Below are positions 1 through 9,283 of a stretch of DNA of 46,078 nt, piece by piece. The DNA is taken from positions 1-46,078 of the forward strand of contig JAQVKM010000008.1 of NCBI GenBank assembly GCA_028694645.1, written 5' to 3'. This DNA comes from Bacilli bacterium. GTDB taxonomy: Bacteria; Bacillota_I; Bacilli_A; RF39; UBA660. A model generated the notes under the pieces. That model had not been told where the DNA came from and did not search any database. It saw only the letters and a list, made by a program, of their open reading frames with translations. The first letter of the stretch is position 1. Every line of letters begins with the position of its first letter. Position numbers and translations under genes: made by a program.

Positions 1-1137
1 ATTTTATATACAATATTAATAATATCATTGGTATTATTGACATCTGTTTTATCAGATTTACAAAATAAAAAAAGTATACTAGATAATATTAAAAGTGAAA
101 CAGTAGAAGCTGTTGATGACAAGTTAGAATGTAGTTATGCTGAAGAAGAAATAACTTTATTAAAAAATAAATATAATACTATAAATAATACATATCAAGA
201 ATTAATGAAACAATTAGAATTAACTAACACCGATAAAAGTGAAATTTTAGATGGTAAAATAGCTTATTCGAAAGGAAATTTATTAGTAGGAATAATGCCA
301 AATAATGGGGCATTATCATCTAACTTAAATGCAGGAGGAAGTTTTACAATCCCAGCAGGATATACAACAGGTGGTACTGTAAAAGCTAATAGTTTAGCTA
401 GTCAAACATCGGCAACAGCAAAATCAGAAAATGTTGTTGAAGGATATACAGCATGGGTTAATGGAAATAAAATAACAGGAACAAATAAAGGATATACACA
501 AGGATATGCAGATGGAAATCAGCAAGGATATGATGAAGCATATAATAATGCAATGCATGGAACAGCAACAGCAAATAATGTTTTGACAGGAAAAACATTT
601 ACAAGTACAGCAGGTGTAGGAGTAGTTGGAACAATGCCAAATAATGGGGCATTATCATCTAACTTAAATGCAGGAGGAAGTTTTACAATCCCGGCAGGAT
701 ATACAACAGGTGGAACTGTAACAGCAAATAGTTTAGCTAGTCAAACAGCAGCTACTGCAACTGCAGCTGATATTGCATCTGGTAAAACGGCATGGGTAAA
801 TGGAACTAAAATAACAGGTACGACAGCATCATTTACAAATGTTGACTTTGCAGGGTCATCGTATACAGCTAAAGGAAACGGAGTATTAATTTTTATTTTC
901 ACAATAGCAGGTAGGGTTGATGCTGGAGAAACACACACAATGCACTCCGTATTATATAAAAATGGGGTTGCAATTCATGATGTTTGGTTTAATTCTAGAG
1001 GATGGACTATTGATAATTCTGGATTATACAAATATAAATATGAAATGAAAACCGGAGATGTCTTTAGCTATACATGGTCTCAAAATTTTGGTACGGCACA
1101 ATCAATTAATGGTATAAATATGACAGCAATATATTAA
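1..1137 (+). CDS. Repeat-containing surface or tail-fibre-like protein, 5' end missing
   Basis: The reading frame is open from the first base, so the start lies outside the window; a TTG at 28 falls inside a hydrophobic segment and is unlikely to be the true start. The visible part begins with the end of a membrane helix (LIISLVLLTSVLS), then a charged coiled-coil-like stretch. Two copies follow of a module of about 62 residues beginning MPNNGALSSNLNAGG and ending at NGxKITGT. They are separated by a Gly/Tyr-rich linker (GYTQGYADGNQQGYDEAY). A distinct C-terminal domain of about 95 residues is rich in beta-type sequence. Modules of this style are known from phage tail and cell-surface proteins of Firmicutes. 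The membrane segment favours a surface-anchored protein, possibly pilin-like, but the diagnostic N-terminus cannot be seen. Function is unknown. Confidence 0.75.
   Translation: MLYTILIISLVLLTSVLSDLQNKKSILDNIKSETVEAVDDKLECSYAEEEITLLKNKYNTINNTYQELMKQLELTNTDKSEILDGKIAYSKGNLLVGIMPNNGALSSNLNAGGSFTIPAGYTTGGTVKANSLASQTSATAKSENVVEGYTAWVNGNKITGTNKGYTQGYADGNQQGYDEAYNNAMHGTATANNVLTGKTFTSTAGVGVVGTMPNNGALSSNLNAGGSFTIPAGYTTGGTVTANSLASQTAATATAADIASGKTAWVNGTKITGTTASFTNVDFAGSSYTAKGNGVLIFIFTIAGRVDAGETHTMHSVLYKNGVAIHDVWFNSRGWTIDNSGLYKYKYEMKTGDVFSYTWSQNFGTAQSINGINMTAIY
294..745 (+). repeat. Near-identical direct repeat within the surface-protein gene
   Basis: Bases 294-353 are identical to 633-692 (offset 339 bases, in frame), and similarity continues to about 406 and 745 with a few substitutions. 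Identity includes synonymous positions. The flanking halves of the protein modules have diverged more, which points to recent duplication or gene conversion of the core. Confidence 0.85.
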
Positions 1138-1282
1138 AAAACAATTTATTATTAATAATAATCAAATAAATTAATTTAATCTATTTCTTTGTTAGAAAGA
1201 TATCATCATATTATCTATTGATATGATTGTTAACAAAATGTTATATAGATGTTTAAATTTTTTAAATTATATAAAAAAATAT

Positions 1283-1317
1283 AAAGATTGAAATGCAAAT
1301 AATTTCAATCTTTTTTT
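1283..1317 (+). terminator. Rho-independent terminator
   Basis: An 11-bp perfect stem (AAAGATTGAAA, 1283-1293, with TTTCAATCTTT, 1303-1313) and 9-base loop are followed by a run of T. It ends the transcript of the surface-protein gene and insulates the heat-shock operon. Confidence 0.85.
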
Positions 1318-1340
1318 GTTTTGTGAAAAATTCATGAAAT

Positions 1341-1367
1341 TTAGCACTCATATGTTGACAATGCTAA
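1341..1367 (+). promoter_or_regulatory. CIRCE operator 1 (HrcA site), upstream copy
   Basis: The perfect left half TTAGCACTC (1341-1349), a 9-base spacer and a diverged right half CAATGCTAA (1359-1367, 7 of 9 matching GAGTGCTAA) match the HrcA operator layout. It overlaps the -35 box of the hrcA promoter. Confidence 0.8.
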
Positions 1368-1383
1368 ATTATAATAGTATACT
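1355..1383 (+). promoter_or_regulatory. Sigma-A promoter of the hrcA operon
   Basis: TTGACA (1355-1360), a 17-base spacer and TATACT (1378-1383). The -35 lies inside the upstream CIRCE copy. The expected transcription start, near 1390, lies inside the downstream copy. Confidence 0.85.
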
Positions 1384-1387
1384 GATT

Positions 1388-1414
1388 ATAGCATTCGATA
1401 AGAATGAGTGCTAA
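1388..1414 (+). promoter_or_regulatory. CIRCE operator 2 (HrcA site), downstream copy
   Basis: A diverged left half ATAGCATTC (1388-1396, 7 of 9), a 9-base spacer and the perfect right half GAGTGCTAA (1406-1414). It covers the expected start of transcription, just ahead of the hrcA ribosome binding site. Confidence 0.8.
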
Positions 1415-1426
1415 AGAAGGTGAAAT

Positions 1427-2419
1427 ATGCTAAATGAAAGACAAAAAGAATTGCTAAAATTAATTGTTGAAGAATATATTAAAACAGCAAGACCAATTGG
1501 ATCAAAATCAATATGTGAAAACTTAAATTGTTCTAGTGCTACTATTAGAAATGAAATGAGTATTTTAGAAGAATTAGATCTATTAGAAAAAACACATACT
1601 TCATCTGGAAGAATTCCAAGTGAAAAAGGTTACCGCTATTATGTTGATAATATTATGCAACCAAAAGAATTAACTGGAGAAGATGTAATTAATTTAAATA
1701 AAATATTTCATAATCATTCACTAGCTTTATCAGATGCCATAGTTAGAAGTATGGAAATAATTTCTGAATTAACTAATTATACATCAATTGTTTTAGGTAA
1801 ATCTAGTGATGAAAATAAAATTAGTAAAGTAGAAGTTGTTCCAATAAGTGATAATAATTTAATTGCAATTGTTATAACAGATAAAGGTCATGTTGAACAT
1901 AAAAATGTATTCATTCAAGAAAAAGTATCTTTATCAGAAATAAAGCAAACAGTTGATTTAATTAATAAATTCATAATTGGAACGCCAATAAATGAAGTTA
2001 GTAAAAAACTAGAATATGAAGTTAAACCACAAATTGGTGAAAGTATTAAACAACAAAAAGCAATATATGATGCTTTATTTACAGCATTTAGTGAATTTCA
2101 ACAAGAAGCTAGTGTTAAAGTTAATAAACCAAGCAATATATTAAAAGAGCCTGAATTTGATGATGCATCTAAAATGAGATCAATTTTGTCAAAATTTGAA
2201 GATAAGGAATTGATAAATAAAATTCAAGAACAATCAAATGGAATTAATGTTTATATAGGAAGTGAATCAGAGTTTGATGATGATGTAGCTATTATAAAAA
2301 CAAAATATAAAATTGATGGTGAAGAAGGAACAATAGCTTTAGTTGGACCAAAAAGAATGAATTATGACAGAGTAACGACTTTACTCAAGTTTATAAAAGA
2401 AAATATTGATAGTGAATAA
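1427..2419 (+). CDS. hrcA: Heat-inducible transcription repressor HrcA
   Basis: This 330-residue protein has the normal length for HrcA. The N-terminal winged-helix region is clear: RQKELLKLIVEEYIKTARPI, then a recognition-helix segment with SSATIRNEMS, then SSGRIPSEKGYRYYVD. The GAF-like and C-terminal dimerisation parts follow. HrcA represses class I heat-shock genes by binding CIRCE, and GroEL classically assists its folding. It is the first gene of the operon and lies directly behind two CIRCE copies, so it should repress itself. The ATG at 1427 follows a GAAGG ribosome binding site. The gene ends in TAA, 36 bases before grpE. Confidence 0.97.
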   Translation: MLNERQKELLKLIVEEYIKTARPIGSKSICENLNCSSATIRNEMSILEELDLLEKTHTSSGRIPSEKGYRYYVDNIMQPKELTGEDVINLNKIFHNHSLALSDAIVRSMEIISELTNYTSIVLGKSSDENKISKVEVVPISDNNLIAIVITDKGHVEHKNVFIQEKVSLSEIKQTVDLINKFIIGTPINEVSKKLEYEVKPQIGESIKQQKAIYDALFTAFSEFQQEASVKVNKPSNILKEPEFDDASKMRSILSKFEDKELINKIQEQSNGINVYIGSESEFDDDVAIIKTKYKIDGEEGTIALVGPKRMNYDRVTTLLKFIKENIDSE

Positions 2420-2455
2420 ATGATTAATATTTCTTCATAATGAAAGGGAGGTATT

Positions 2456-3031
2456 ATGAAAGACAAGAAAAAGAATGAATGTGAAACAAACATAAAAGAA
2501 AATGTTTCAGTTAATGAACAAAACATTTCAGTTGATGAAGAAAAAGTACAAACAAATGAAGTAACTGATGAAAAAGATATAATGATACAAGAATTAAAAG
2601 ATAAAGTTGCATCATTAGAAGAAAAAATATTAAGAGATAAGGCAGATTTAATTAATTATCGCAAAAGAAAAGATGAAGAAGTAATTAAAATGTTAAAATA
2701 TGCTAATGAAGATATAGCTAAAGAATTACTTCCAATTGTCGATAATTTTGAACATGCAATAAAGTTAGATGACCATAACTTAGATGATGAGTTATCTAAA
2801 TTTCTAGAAGGATTTAAAATGATTTATTGCAATTTTGTTGCAACATTAGAAAAATATGATATTAAACAAATAGATGGTTCAAACAAAAAATTTGATCCAA
2901 CATATCATCAAGCTATTATGACTGAAAAAGTGGATGATATGGAACCAGAAATGGTGATTGAAATTTTACAAAAAGGATATCTTTTTAAAGATAAAGTGAT
3001 AAGACCAGCTATGGTCAAAGTAAGTGAATAG
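2456..3031 (+). CDS. grpE: Nucleotide exchange factor GrpE
   Basis: A 191-residue GrpE. It starts with a poorly conserved charged tail of about 45 residues, then a long coiled coil (MIQELKDKVASLEEKILRDK), then the conserved LINYRKRKDEE and LLPIVDNFEHAIK segments. The beta-domain ends with FDPTYHQAIM and GYLFKDKVIRPAMVKVSE. GrpE drives ADP release from DnaK and can act as a thermosensor. The start at 2456 follows a strong AAAGGGAGG site. The gene lies between hrcA and dnaK in the usual Firmicutes order and is transcribed from the CIRCE-controlled promoter. Confidence 0.97.
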   Translation: MKDKKKNECETNIKENVSVNEQNISVDEEKVQTNEVTDEKDIMIQELKDKVASLEEKILRDKADLINYRKRKDEEVIKMLKYANEDIAKELLPIVDNFEHAIKLDDHNLDDELSKFLEGFKMIYCNFVATLEKYDIKQIDGSNKKFDPTYHQAIMTEKVDDMEPEMVIEILQKGYLFKDKVIRPAMVKVSE

Positions 3032-3046
3032 AGAAAGGTGATAAAT

Positions 3047-4861
3047 ATGGGAAAAACAATAGGTATCGATTTAGGAACAACTAATAGTTGTGTAGCAGTA
3101 TTTGAAGGTGGAGAAGCTAAAGTTATAGCTAATCCAGAAGGAAGTAGAACAACTCCTTCAGTTGTAGCGTTTAAAAATGGAGAAACAATCGTTGGTATTA
3201 AAGCAAAAAATCAAATGATTACAAATCCAGATGTTATTTATTCAATAAAAAGAAAAATGGGAACTAATGAAAAAGTTAGTGTTAATGGAAAAGATTACAC
3301 ACCACAAGAAGTTTCAGCGATGATTTTAAGTGATTTAAAAGCAACAGCAGAAGCTTATTTAGGAGAAAAAGTAACAAAAGCAGTTATTACAGTACCAGCA
3401 TATTTTAATGATTCACAAAGACAAGCGACAAAAGATGCAGGTAAAATTGCAGGTTTAGAAGTAGAAAGAATTATTAATGAGCCAACAGCCGCAGCACTTG
3501 CTTATGGTTTAGATAAACAAGATAAAAATGAAAAAATCTTAGTATATGATTTAGGAGGAGGAACATTTGATGTTTCAGTACTTGAATTAGGAGACGGAGT
3601 TTTTGAAGTTTTATCAACTAGCGGTAATAATAATTTAGGTGGAGATGATTTTGATCAAAAAGTAATGGATTATTTAGTTAAAGAATTTAAAGCACAAAAT
3701 GGTGTTGATTTAGCTAATGATAAAATGGCAATGCAAAGAATTAAAGATGCAGCTGAAAAAGCTAAAAAAGATTTAAGTGGTATGACACAAACAGAAGTAT
3801 CAGTACCATTTATAACTCAAAGTGAAAATGGGCCACTTCATTTATCTGTAAATTTAACAAGAGCTAAATTTGAAGAATTAATATCTGATTTATTAGATTC
3901 AACTTTAGAACCAGTTAGAAAAGCTTTAAAAGACGCAAATTTAACTAAAAATGATATTGATAAAGTATTATTAGTAGGTGGATCTACTCGTATACCAAGA
4001 GTAGTTGAATTAATCAAAAATGAATTAGGAAAAGAACCTTCAAAAGGAGTTAATCCAGATGAAGTTGTAGCTATGGGTGCTGCAATTCAAGGAGGAGTTT
4101 TAACTGGAGAAGTAGAAGATATCGTTCTTCTTGATGTTACTCCACTTTCACTTGGAATTGAAACAATGGGAAATGTATGTACAGTATTAATACCAAGAAA
4201 TACAACTATACCAACAAGTAAATCACAAGTTTTCTCAACAGCTGCTGATAATCAACCAGCTGTAGATATTCATATACTACAAGGTGAAAGACCAATGGCA
4301 AGTGATAATAAAACACTAGGTAGATTCCAACTTAATAATATTCCAGCAGCTCCAAGAGGAGTACCACAAATTGAAGTTACTTTTGATATTGATGCTAATG
4401 GTATTGTTAATGTTAAAGCTAAAGATTTAGGAACAAACAAAGAACAATCAATAACTATAACTTCATCTACTAATTTATCAGAAGATGAAATTAATAAAAT
4501 GGTTAAAGAAGCAGAAGCAAATAGAGAAGCTGATAACAAGAAAAAAGAAGAAGCAGATTTAAGAAATGAAGCAGAACAAATGATTTTTGCAACTGAAAAA
4601 TCACTAAAAGATTTAGGTGATAAAATTACTTCTGAAGAAAAAGAAAAAGCAGAAACAGAAATTAAAGAATTACGTGAATCTTTAGAAAAAAATGATATGG
4701 AAGAAGTTAAAACTAAAAAAGAAAAATTACAAGAAACAGCTTATGCTTTTGCTGCAAAAGTATATGAACAAGTAAATAAAGAAGCAGAAAATAATGGTGA
4801 ACAATCAACAGAAGATAAAAAAGAAGACGATGTTATTGATGCTGAATTTGAAGAAAAATAA
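3047..4861 (+). CDS. dnaK: Chaperone DnaK (Hsp70)
   Basis: A 604-residue Hsp70 starting [20 protein letters not shown]. The ATPase domain has [29 protein letters not shown] and [12 protein letters not shown]. The linker reads [16 protein letters not shown], then comes the substrate-binding domain ([18 protein letters not shown]), and the tail ends in an acidic [10 protein letters not shown]-type motif. I chose the ATG at 3047 because the in-frame GTG at 3038 is part of the AAGGTG ribosome binding site. DnaK works with DnaJ and GrpE encoded on either side. It is only 15 bases downstream of grpE. No unusual substitution was seen. Confidence 0.98.
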   Translation: MGKTIGIDLGTTNSCVAVFEGGEAKVIANPEGSRTTPSVVAFKNGETIVGIKAKNQMITNPDVIYSIKRKMGTNEKVSVNGKDYTPQEVSAMILSDLKATAEAYLGEKVTKAVITVPAYFNDSQRQATKDAGKIAGLEVERIINEPTAAALAYGLDKQDKNEKILVYDLGGGTFDVSVLELGDGVFEVLSTSGNNNLGGDDFDQKVMDYLVKEFKAQNGVDLANDKMAMQRIKDAAEKAKKDLSGMTQTEVSVPFITQSENGPLHLSVNLTRAKFEELISDLLDSTLEPVRKALKDANLTKNDIDKVLLVGGSTRIPRVVELIKNELGKEPSKGVNPDEVVAMGAAIQGGVLTGEVEDIVLLDVTPLSLGIETMGNVCTVLIPRNTTIPTSKSQVFSTAADNQPAVDIHILQGERPMASDNKTLGRFQLNNIPAAPRGVPQIEVTFDIDANGIVNVKAKDLGTNKEQSITITSSTNLSEDEINKMVKEAEANREADNKKKEEADLRNEAEQMIFATEKSLKDLGDKITSEEKEKAETEIKELRESLEKNDMEEVKTKKEKLQETAYAFAAKVYEQVNKEAENNGEQSTEDKKEDDVIDAEFEEK

Positions 4862-4874
4862 TAAATATATCAAA

Positions 4875-4900
4875 TAAAGTTCTAGGAAACTAGAACTTTA
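4875..4900 (+). other. Strong intergenic hairpin between dnaK and pepF
   Basis: An 11-bp perfect stem (TAAAGTTCTAG with CTAGAACTTTA) closes a GAAA tetraloop of the GNRA type. No run of T follows, so it is not a standard terminator. It could be a processing or stabilising element that sets dnaK mRNA apart from pepF-dnaJ. Confidence 0.6.
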
Positions 4901-4921
4901 TCACTATATAAAGGAGAATAA

Positions 4922-6715
4922 ATGGATAAATTAAAAGAACGTTTTGAAATTGAAGATAAATATAAATGGAATTTATCAAAAATGTTTGAATCAGATGAAA
5001 AGTGGGATGAATCGTTTGATGAACTATCAGATGAATATAAAATTTTAAAAAAGTATGAAACTAAAATTTTAGCTTCAGCCAGTAATTTATATGAAACTTT
5101 AGAAAATAAGTTTTTTATTGAAGCTAAAGCAGAAAATCTTTATGTGTATGCATATTTAAAAAAAGATGAGGATATAACTAATATAAAATATCAAGAAATG
5201 AGTTCAAAAATATCAAATTTATATATTAAAATAGACAATGCTGAAGCATATATATTTCCAGAAATTTTAAAATCTGATTATTCAATTATAGAAAAATATA
5301 TTGATCAATTTGATGATTTGAAAAAATATTCATTTTTACTTGAAAATTTATTTAGAAATAAAAAACATATATTAAGTGAAAAAGAAGAAAAAATTCTTAA
5401 TAATTTTTCTAATGTAGCAGAAAATTTTGAAAAAAGCACAGATTTTATTGTTAATAGTGAAATAAAATTTGATAATATCATAGATGAATTTGGAAATATT
5501 GTAGAACTTTGCCCTGCTAATTATTCTAAATATGCTAAAAGTTTAGATAGAAGAGTTAGAAAAGAAGCTTATGAAAGTTTAAATAAAGCATATGGTAATA
5601 TTATTAATGCTTTATCATCAAATTTCATTGGTCAAATAAAATTTGATGAATTAGAAGCAACATTAAGAAATTTTAATAATTCTCTAGAGGAAGATTCATT
5701 TAATTTAAATATTGATAGCAAATTAGTATATAATTTATTAGAAGTATCTAATAATAATACACAAGTTTATCAAAAGTATTTGAAATTATTGAAAAAAAAT
5801 CTAAATGTTGAAAATTTAGAAATATACGATTTAACAATGCCATTATCTGCATCAATTGAAAAAAAATATACATATGAGGAAGCAAAAAAACTTATTGTTG
5901 ATTCACTTGATATATATGGTAAAGAGTATTTAGATGTTTTAAAATTATCTTTTGATAATAATTGGATAGATGTAATGCCAAATAAAAACAAATCAACTGG
6001 TTGGTATTCTTATGGTTCTTATTTATCTCATCCAGTAATATTAGGCAATTTTAATGCAAAATTGGATGATGTTTCTGCACTTGCTCATGAATTAGGTCAT
6101 TCTGTACATCATTATTTTAATATAAAAGAAAATATTTATCCATATGGAAATCATTCAATCTTAGAAGCAGAGATTGCTTCTTTAACAAATGAAATTGTTT
6201 TTTCTTTGAATTTGATGAATAAAAGTAATGACAAAAATGAAAAATTATCTTTATGTAGTAATATGATTGATTTAATTGCATCAAATTTCTTCTCTACTAC
6301 TAGTGCAATGAATTTTCTATTAGAAGTACATGATAAAGCATTAAATAATAAAGAGTTAACATCAGATATATTGATAAATACTTGGAAAAAGCATTCTGAA
6401 AAATATTATAAAGATATAGTTAAAGATAAATATAACTATAAATGGGCAAGAACATCACATTTTTATATGGGGTATTACTATTATAAGTATGCAACAGGAG
6501 TAAGTATTGCAATATATAATGCAATTAATATATTAAGCGGAAATCAAAAGTATATAGATGATTATATATCATTTTTAAAAATTGGTGGTAAAGACTATCC
6601 AATAAACAATTTAAAATTAATAGGTGTTGATTTAAATGATTCGAAAATATTTGAAAAAACAATAGAATTTTTTGATAGCTTATTAGATCAATTTGAAGCG
6701 ATTAACAATAGTTAG
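4922..6715 (+). CDS. pepF: Oligoendopeptidase F-family metallopeptidase (M3)
   Basis: A 597-residue M3-family peptidase of typical PepF length. The zinc motif HELGHSVHH lies at residues 389-397 (HELGH 389-393), with the downstream glutamate segment [12 protein letters not shown]. The upstream [18 protein letters not shown] and the C-terminal [14 protein letters not shown] segment are typical of the family. PepF degrades short peptides in the cytoplasm. It sits between dnaK and dnaJ and is probably co-transcribed with the chaperones, which could couple peptide clearance to heat shock (inference). An AAGGAG site precedes the ATG at 4922; the stop is TAG and dnaJ starts 11 bases later. Confidence 0.93.
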   Translation: MDKLKERFEIEDKYKWNLSKMFESDEKWDESFDELSDEYKILKKYETKILASASNLYETLENKFFIEAKAENLYVYAYLKKDEDITNIKYQEMSSKISNLYIKIDNAEAYIFPEILKSDYSIIEKYIDQFDDLKKYSFLLENLFRNKKHILSEKEEKILNNFSNVAENFEKSTDFIVNSEIKFDNIIDEFGNIVELCPANYSKYAKSLDRRVRKEAYESLNKAYGNIINALSSNFIGQIKFDELEATLRNFNNSLEEDSFNLNIDSKLVYNLLEVSNNNTQVYQKYLKLLKKNLNVENLEIYDLTMPLSASIEKKYTYEEAKKLIVDSLDIYGKEYLDVLKLSFDNNWIDVMPNKNKSTGWYSYGSYLSHPVILGNFNAKLDDVSALAHELGHSVHHYFNIKENIYPYGNHSILEAEIASLTNEIVFSLNLMNKSNDKNEKLSLCSNMIDLIASNFFSTTSAMNFLLEVHDKALNNKELTSDILINTWKKHSEKYYKDIVKDKYNYKWARTSHFYMGYYYYKYATGVSIAIYNAINILSGNQKYIDDYISFLKIGGKDYPINNLKLIGVDLNDSKIFEKTIEFFDSLLDQFEAINNS

Positions 6716-6726
6716 GAAGTGAAGTT

Positions 6727-7833
6727 ATGAATAAAAAAGATTACTATGAAATTTTAGGCGTAGATAAAAATGCTAGTGAAGCTGATATTAAATCTGCTTT
6801 TCGTAAACTAGCTAAAAAATATCACCCAGATGTATCAAAAGAACCTGATGCAGCTGAAAAGTTTAAAGAAGCACAAGAAGCATATGCCATTTTGTCAGAT
6901 TCTGATAAAAGAAAACAATATGATCAATATGGTCATGCCGCTTTTCAAAATAATGGGCAAGCTGGAGGATATGATTTTTCTGGTTTTGATTTTTCAGATA
7001 TATTTAGTGATTTATTTGGTGGAGCATTTGGTGGAGGATTTTCAAACTTTGGTTTTGGAGGTAATTCTTCATCAAGAACACGTCAAGGAAACGATTCATT
7101 AATTAGAATGAATTTAACATTTGAAGAAGCAGTATTTGGAGTACAAAAAAGTGTTGAGATAAATGAAACAAAAATTTGCCCAGATTGTCATGGAAAAGGA
7201 GGGCATAAAGAAAAAACATGCCCAGATTGTCATGGATCAGGTCAAATATCTCAAGCTGTATTTGGTGGAGCATTTGTTACAAGAACGACTTGTTCAAGAT
7301 GTAGCGGTAAGGGTCATATATTTGAAAGCAAATGTACAACTTGTAATGGAAGAGGAAATATTACAACTAAAAAAACTAAAGAAGTTAAAATTCCAGCAGG
7401 AGTTGATACTGGCAATAGATTAAGAATCGCTAATGCTGGTGAACCGGGAATTAATGGTGGACCTAATGGTGATTTATATATTGAATTTAATGTTAAATCA
7501 CATCCTCTTTATAAAAGAGATAATAGCGATGTTTATTTAATATTACCAATTACAATAACAGAAGCAGTTTTAGGATGTAAAAAAGATGTTCCAACTTTAT
7601 ATGGAACAGTTAAATTATCAATACCAGCAGGTAGTTCAACAAATGATAAACATCGAATAAAAGGTAAAGGAATAGAATCTGTAAATTCTGGTAGAAAAGG
7701 TGATATGTATATTTTACTTGATGTACATATACCTAAAAAAATAACAAAAGATCAAAAGAAATTATTTGAAAATTTAGACAAAACTAAATTAGATGATGAT
7801 GAGTCTTTCATTAAAATAAAAAAATATTTATAA
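6727..7833 (+). CDS. dnaJ: Chaperone DnaJ (Hsp40)
   Basis: A 368-residue type I DnaJ. The J-domain (residues 1-70) has the HPD tripeptide at 33-35. A Gly/Phe-rich region follows (about 75-115). The zinc domain has four CxxCxGxG repeats: [24 protein letters not shown] and CTTCNGRG. Substrate-binding domains finish the protein. DnaJ stimulates DnaK ATP hydrolysis and delivers substrates. It is the last gene of the heat-shock operon and its terminator is at 7990. Other frames inside the gene are open for 80-90 codons but have no ribosome binding sites and are not genes. Confidence 0.97.
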   Translation: MNKKDYYEILGVDKNASEADIKSAFRKLAKKYHPDVSKEPDAAEKFKEAQEAYAILSDSDKRKQYDQYGHAAFQNNGQAGGYDFSGFDFSDIFSDLFGGAFGGGFSNFGFGGNSSSRTRQGNDSLIRMNLTFEEAVFGVQKSVEINETKICPDCHGKGGHKEKTCPDCHGSGQISQAVFGGAFVTRTTCSRCSGKGHIFESKCTTCNGRGNITTKKTKEVKIPAGVDTGNRLRIANAGEPGINGGPNGDLYIEFNVKSHPLYKRDNSDVYLILPITITEAVLGCKKDVPTLYGTVKLSIPAGSSTNDKHRIKGKGIESVNSGRKGDMYILLDVHIPKKITKDQKKLFENLDKTKLDDDESFIKIKKYL

Positions 7834-8145
7834 TTTAACATAATCTTCACTTAATGAACAAATAAATTTCACAAAATAAATTTATAATGTTTATAGTGGA
7901 GGTGATAAGTTAGAAATTAAAAAATAACAATTAAAAAAATAGTGTAAATTAAATATAAAAACTCCTAAATTTATATAATAAACTATATTAAGTATCTTAA
8001 AAAGATACTTTTTTCATATAATAATTAATACAAATAAAATTTTATAATTTAAAATAATAAAAAAATAAAAAAATCTTTGTTTTTTCACAATATTTTCATT
8101 TTTTTTAATTAAAATATTATTAGATAGAAAGAAGGAGATGGTTTT
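7834..8145. other. Gene-free stretch of 312 bases with an orphan ribosome-binding site and a terminator
   Basis: No gene is visible. TATAAT at 7883-7888 is followed by a strong GGAGGTGATAAG at 7898-7909, but no ATG, GTG or TTG with an open frame follows. A complementary CTCC at about 7967-7970 could pair with the GGAG. The stretch then holds the terminator at 7990-8014 and the A+T-rich leader of the next gene. It may be a decayed small gene or a small RNA. Confidence 0.4.
7990..8014 (+). terminator. Rho-independent terminator after dnaJ
   Basis: A 9-bp stem AAGTATCTT (7990-7998) with AAGATACTT (8002-8010), a 3-base loop and a T run to 8014. Confidence 0.75.
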
Positions 8146-9282
8146 ATGTATTGCAAAAAATGTGATAAACATGGAAAAATTGGGGATATTTATTGTAGTG
8201 AATGTGGAACTAAATTAGAAAGAAAAAAAATAGATATTAAAATATCTAAAAAAACAAAACAAATAATTATATCTGTTTTAGCTGTAATATCATTATTATT
8301 AATAAGTTATAAAACAATTAATTATATTTATAGTCCAGGTTTTGTAGCTAAAAAATATTTTGAAGCTGTTATTAATAATAATACAGATGAAATATATTCT
8401 TATATAAAAGAATATGAAGATACTTTTGTTAATCAAGACACACTTAAAAATAAAATAGATTTAGTTGAAAGTGTAAGTGGTTATAAAATAGTTGATATTC
8501 AAAAAACTAATAATCAAGCATTAGTTCAATTTGAATATACAGTATCTGGTGAAATAAAAACAGCCTATGTATTACTATATTTAGATGGAAATAATTTTTA
8601 TATATTTGATAATTGGAAAATTGAAAGCGCTAAATTAGTTGAAAATGTAACAATTAAAGTGCCAAGTAAATCTAAAATTACACTAGATGATATAGATATA
8701 TCAAAATATTTAGTTGATGATGAAGATGAATATTATGATGTATATGAAATCCCTTATATGATTGCAGGTGAATATAAAATTGTAACTGAATTAAATGATA
8801 TTAAAGTTGAAGATGATATAAATATACAAGATAATCAAACTTATTATATTAATAGCATTGAATTATCTGATGAGCAAGTATCTGCTTTTGAAAATACAGC
8901 TAAAAATCAAATTAACTTAATATATAGCAATGCAATTAGTGGAACATTATTTGATGATATAAGTAATAATTTTAATTCTAATAATAATTTAGAGGATATA
9001 TATAAATCATTAAAAAGTAGTTTTAAAAATAGTTCAATTAAAATTAATAGTATTAATATAACTGATATAGAATATGCTGCAGCTGCATATGATGAAAAAG
9101 GTAATTTAGCTGTAACATTTAAAGCTGACTATACAATTAATTATACATATAACAAAAATAATATAGATGTAACCGATGAATATGAAGGAACAAGTAATAT
9201 TGCTTTATCATATTTATATGTTGATAATAACTATGAATTATATGATATAAATAACACATTAAATTTGAAAGTGAGATGGTAA
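8146..9282 (+). CDS. Zinc-ribbon single-pass membrane protein (TcaA/YvbJ-like architecture)
   Basis: A 378-residue protein with an N-terminal zinc ribbon (C3-x2-C6 and C17-x2-C20), a basic linker, one membrane helix at about residues 39-60 and a large outside region. The part after the helix (SPGFVAKKYFEAVINNNTDEIYSYI) resembles NTF2-like/TcaA-type folds. A second region with IKVPSKSKITLDD resembles the TcaA beta-domain, which is followed by another NTF2-like part. TcaA/YvbJ-type proteins sense or affect the cell envelope in Firmicutes; the exact role here is unknown. The ribosome binding site GAAGGAG fits the ATG at 8146. The next gene starts one base after the stop codon and also begins with a zinc ribbon. 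Confidence 0.75.
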   Translation: MYCKKCDKHGKIGDIYCSECGTKLERKKIDIKISKKTKQIIISVLAVISLLLISYKTINYIYSPGFVAKKYFEAVINNNTDEIYSYIKEYEDTFVNQDTLKNKIDLVESVSGYKIVDIQKTNNQALVQFEYTVSGEIKTAYVLLYLDGNNFYIFDNWKIESAKLVENVTIKVPSKSKITLDDIDISKYLVDDEDEYYDVYEIPYMIAGEYKIVTELNDIKVEDDINIQDNQTYYINSIELSDEQVSAFENTAKNQINLIYSNAISGTLFDDISNNFNSNNNLEDIYKSLKSSFKNSSIKINSINITDIEYAAAAYDEKGNLAVTFKADYTINYTYNKNNIDVTDEYEGTSNIALSYLYVDNNYELYDINNTLNLKVRW

Positions 9283-9283
9283 A

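Noticed and set aside
741-938. Open frame on the minus strand inside the surface-protein gene
   Set aside because: It is the reverse of the repetitive Ala/Thr-rich coding region and has no ribosome binding site.
1205-1227. Hairpin ATCATAT/ATATGAT before the first terminator
   Set aside because: Short, A+T-only pairing with no T run; expected by chance in such sequence.
3038-3046. GTG start giving DnaK three extra residues
   Set aside because: The GTG is part of the ribosome binding site; ATG at 3047 gives the conserved [10 protein letters not shown] start.
4270-4539. Minus-strand open frame inside dnaK
   Set aside because: A shadow of a strongly conserved dnaK region; no promoter or ribosome binding site.
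6830-7423. Two further plus-strand open frames inside dnaJ
   Set aside because: They are out of frame within conserved DnaJ domains and have no start signals.
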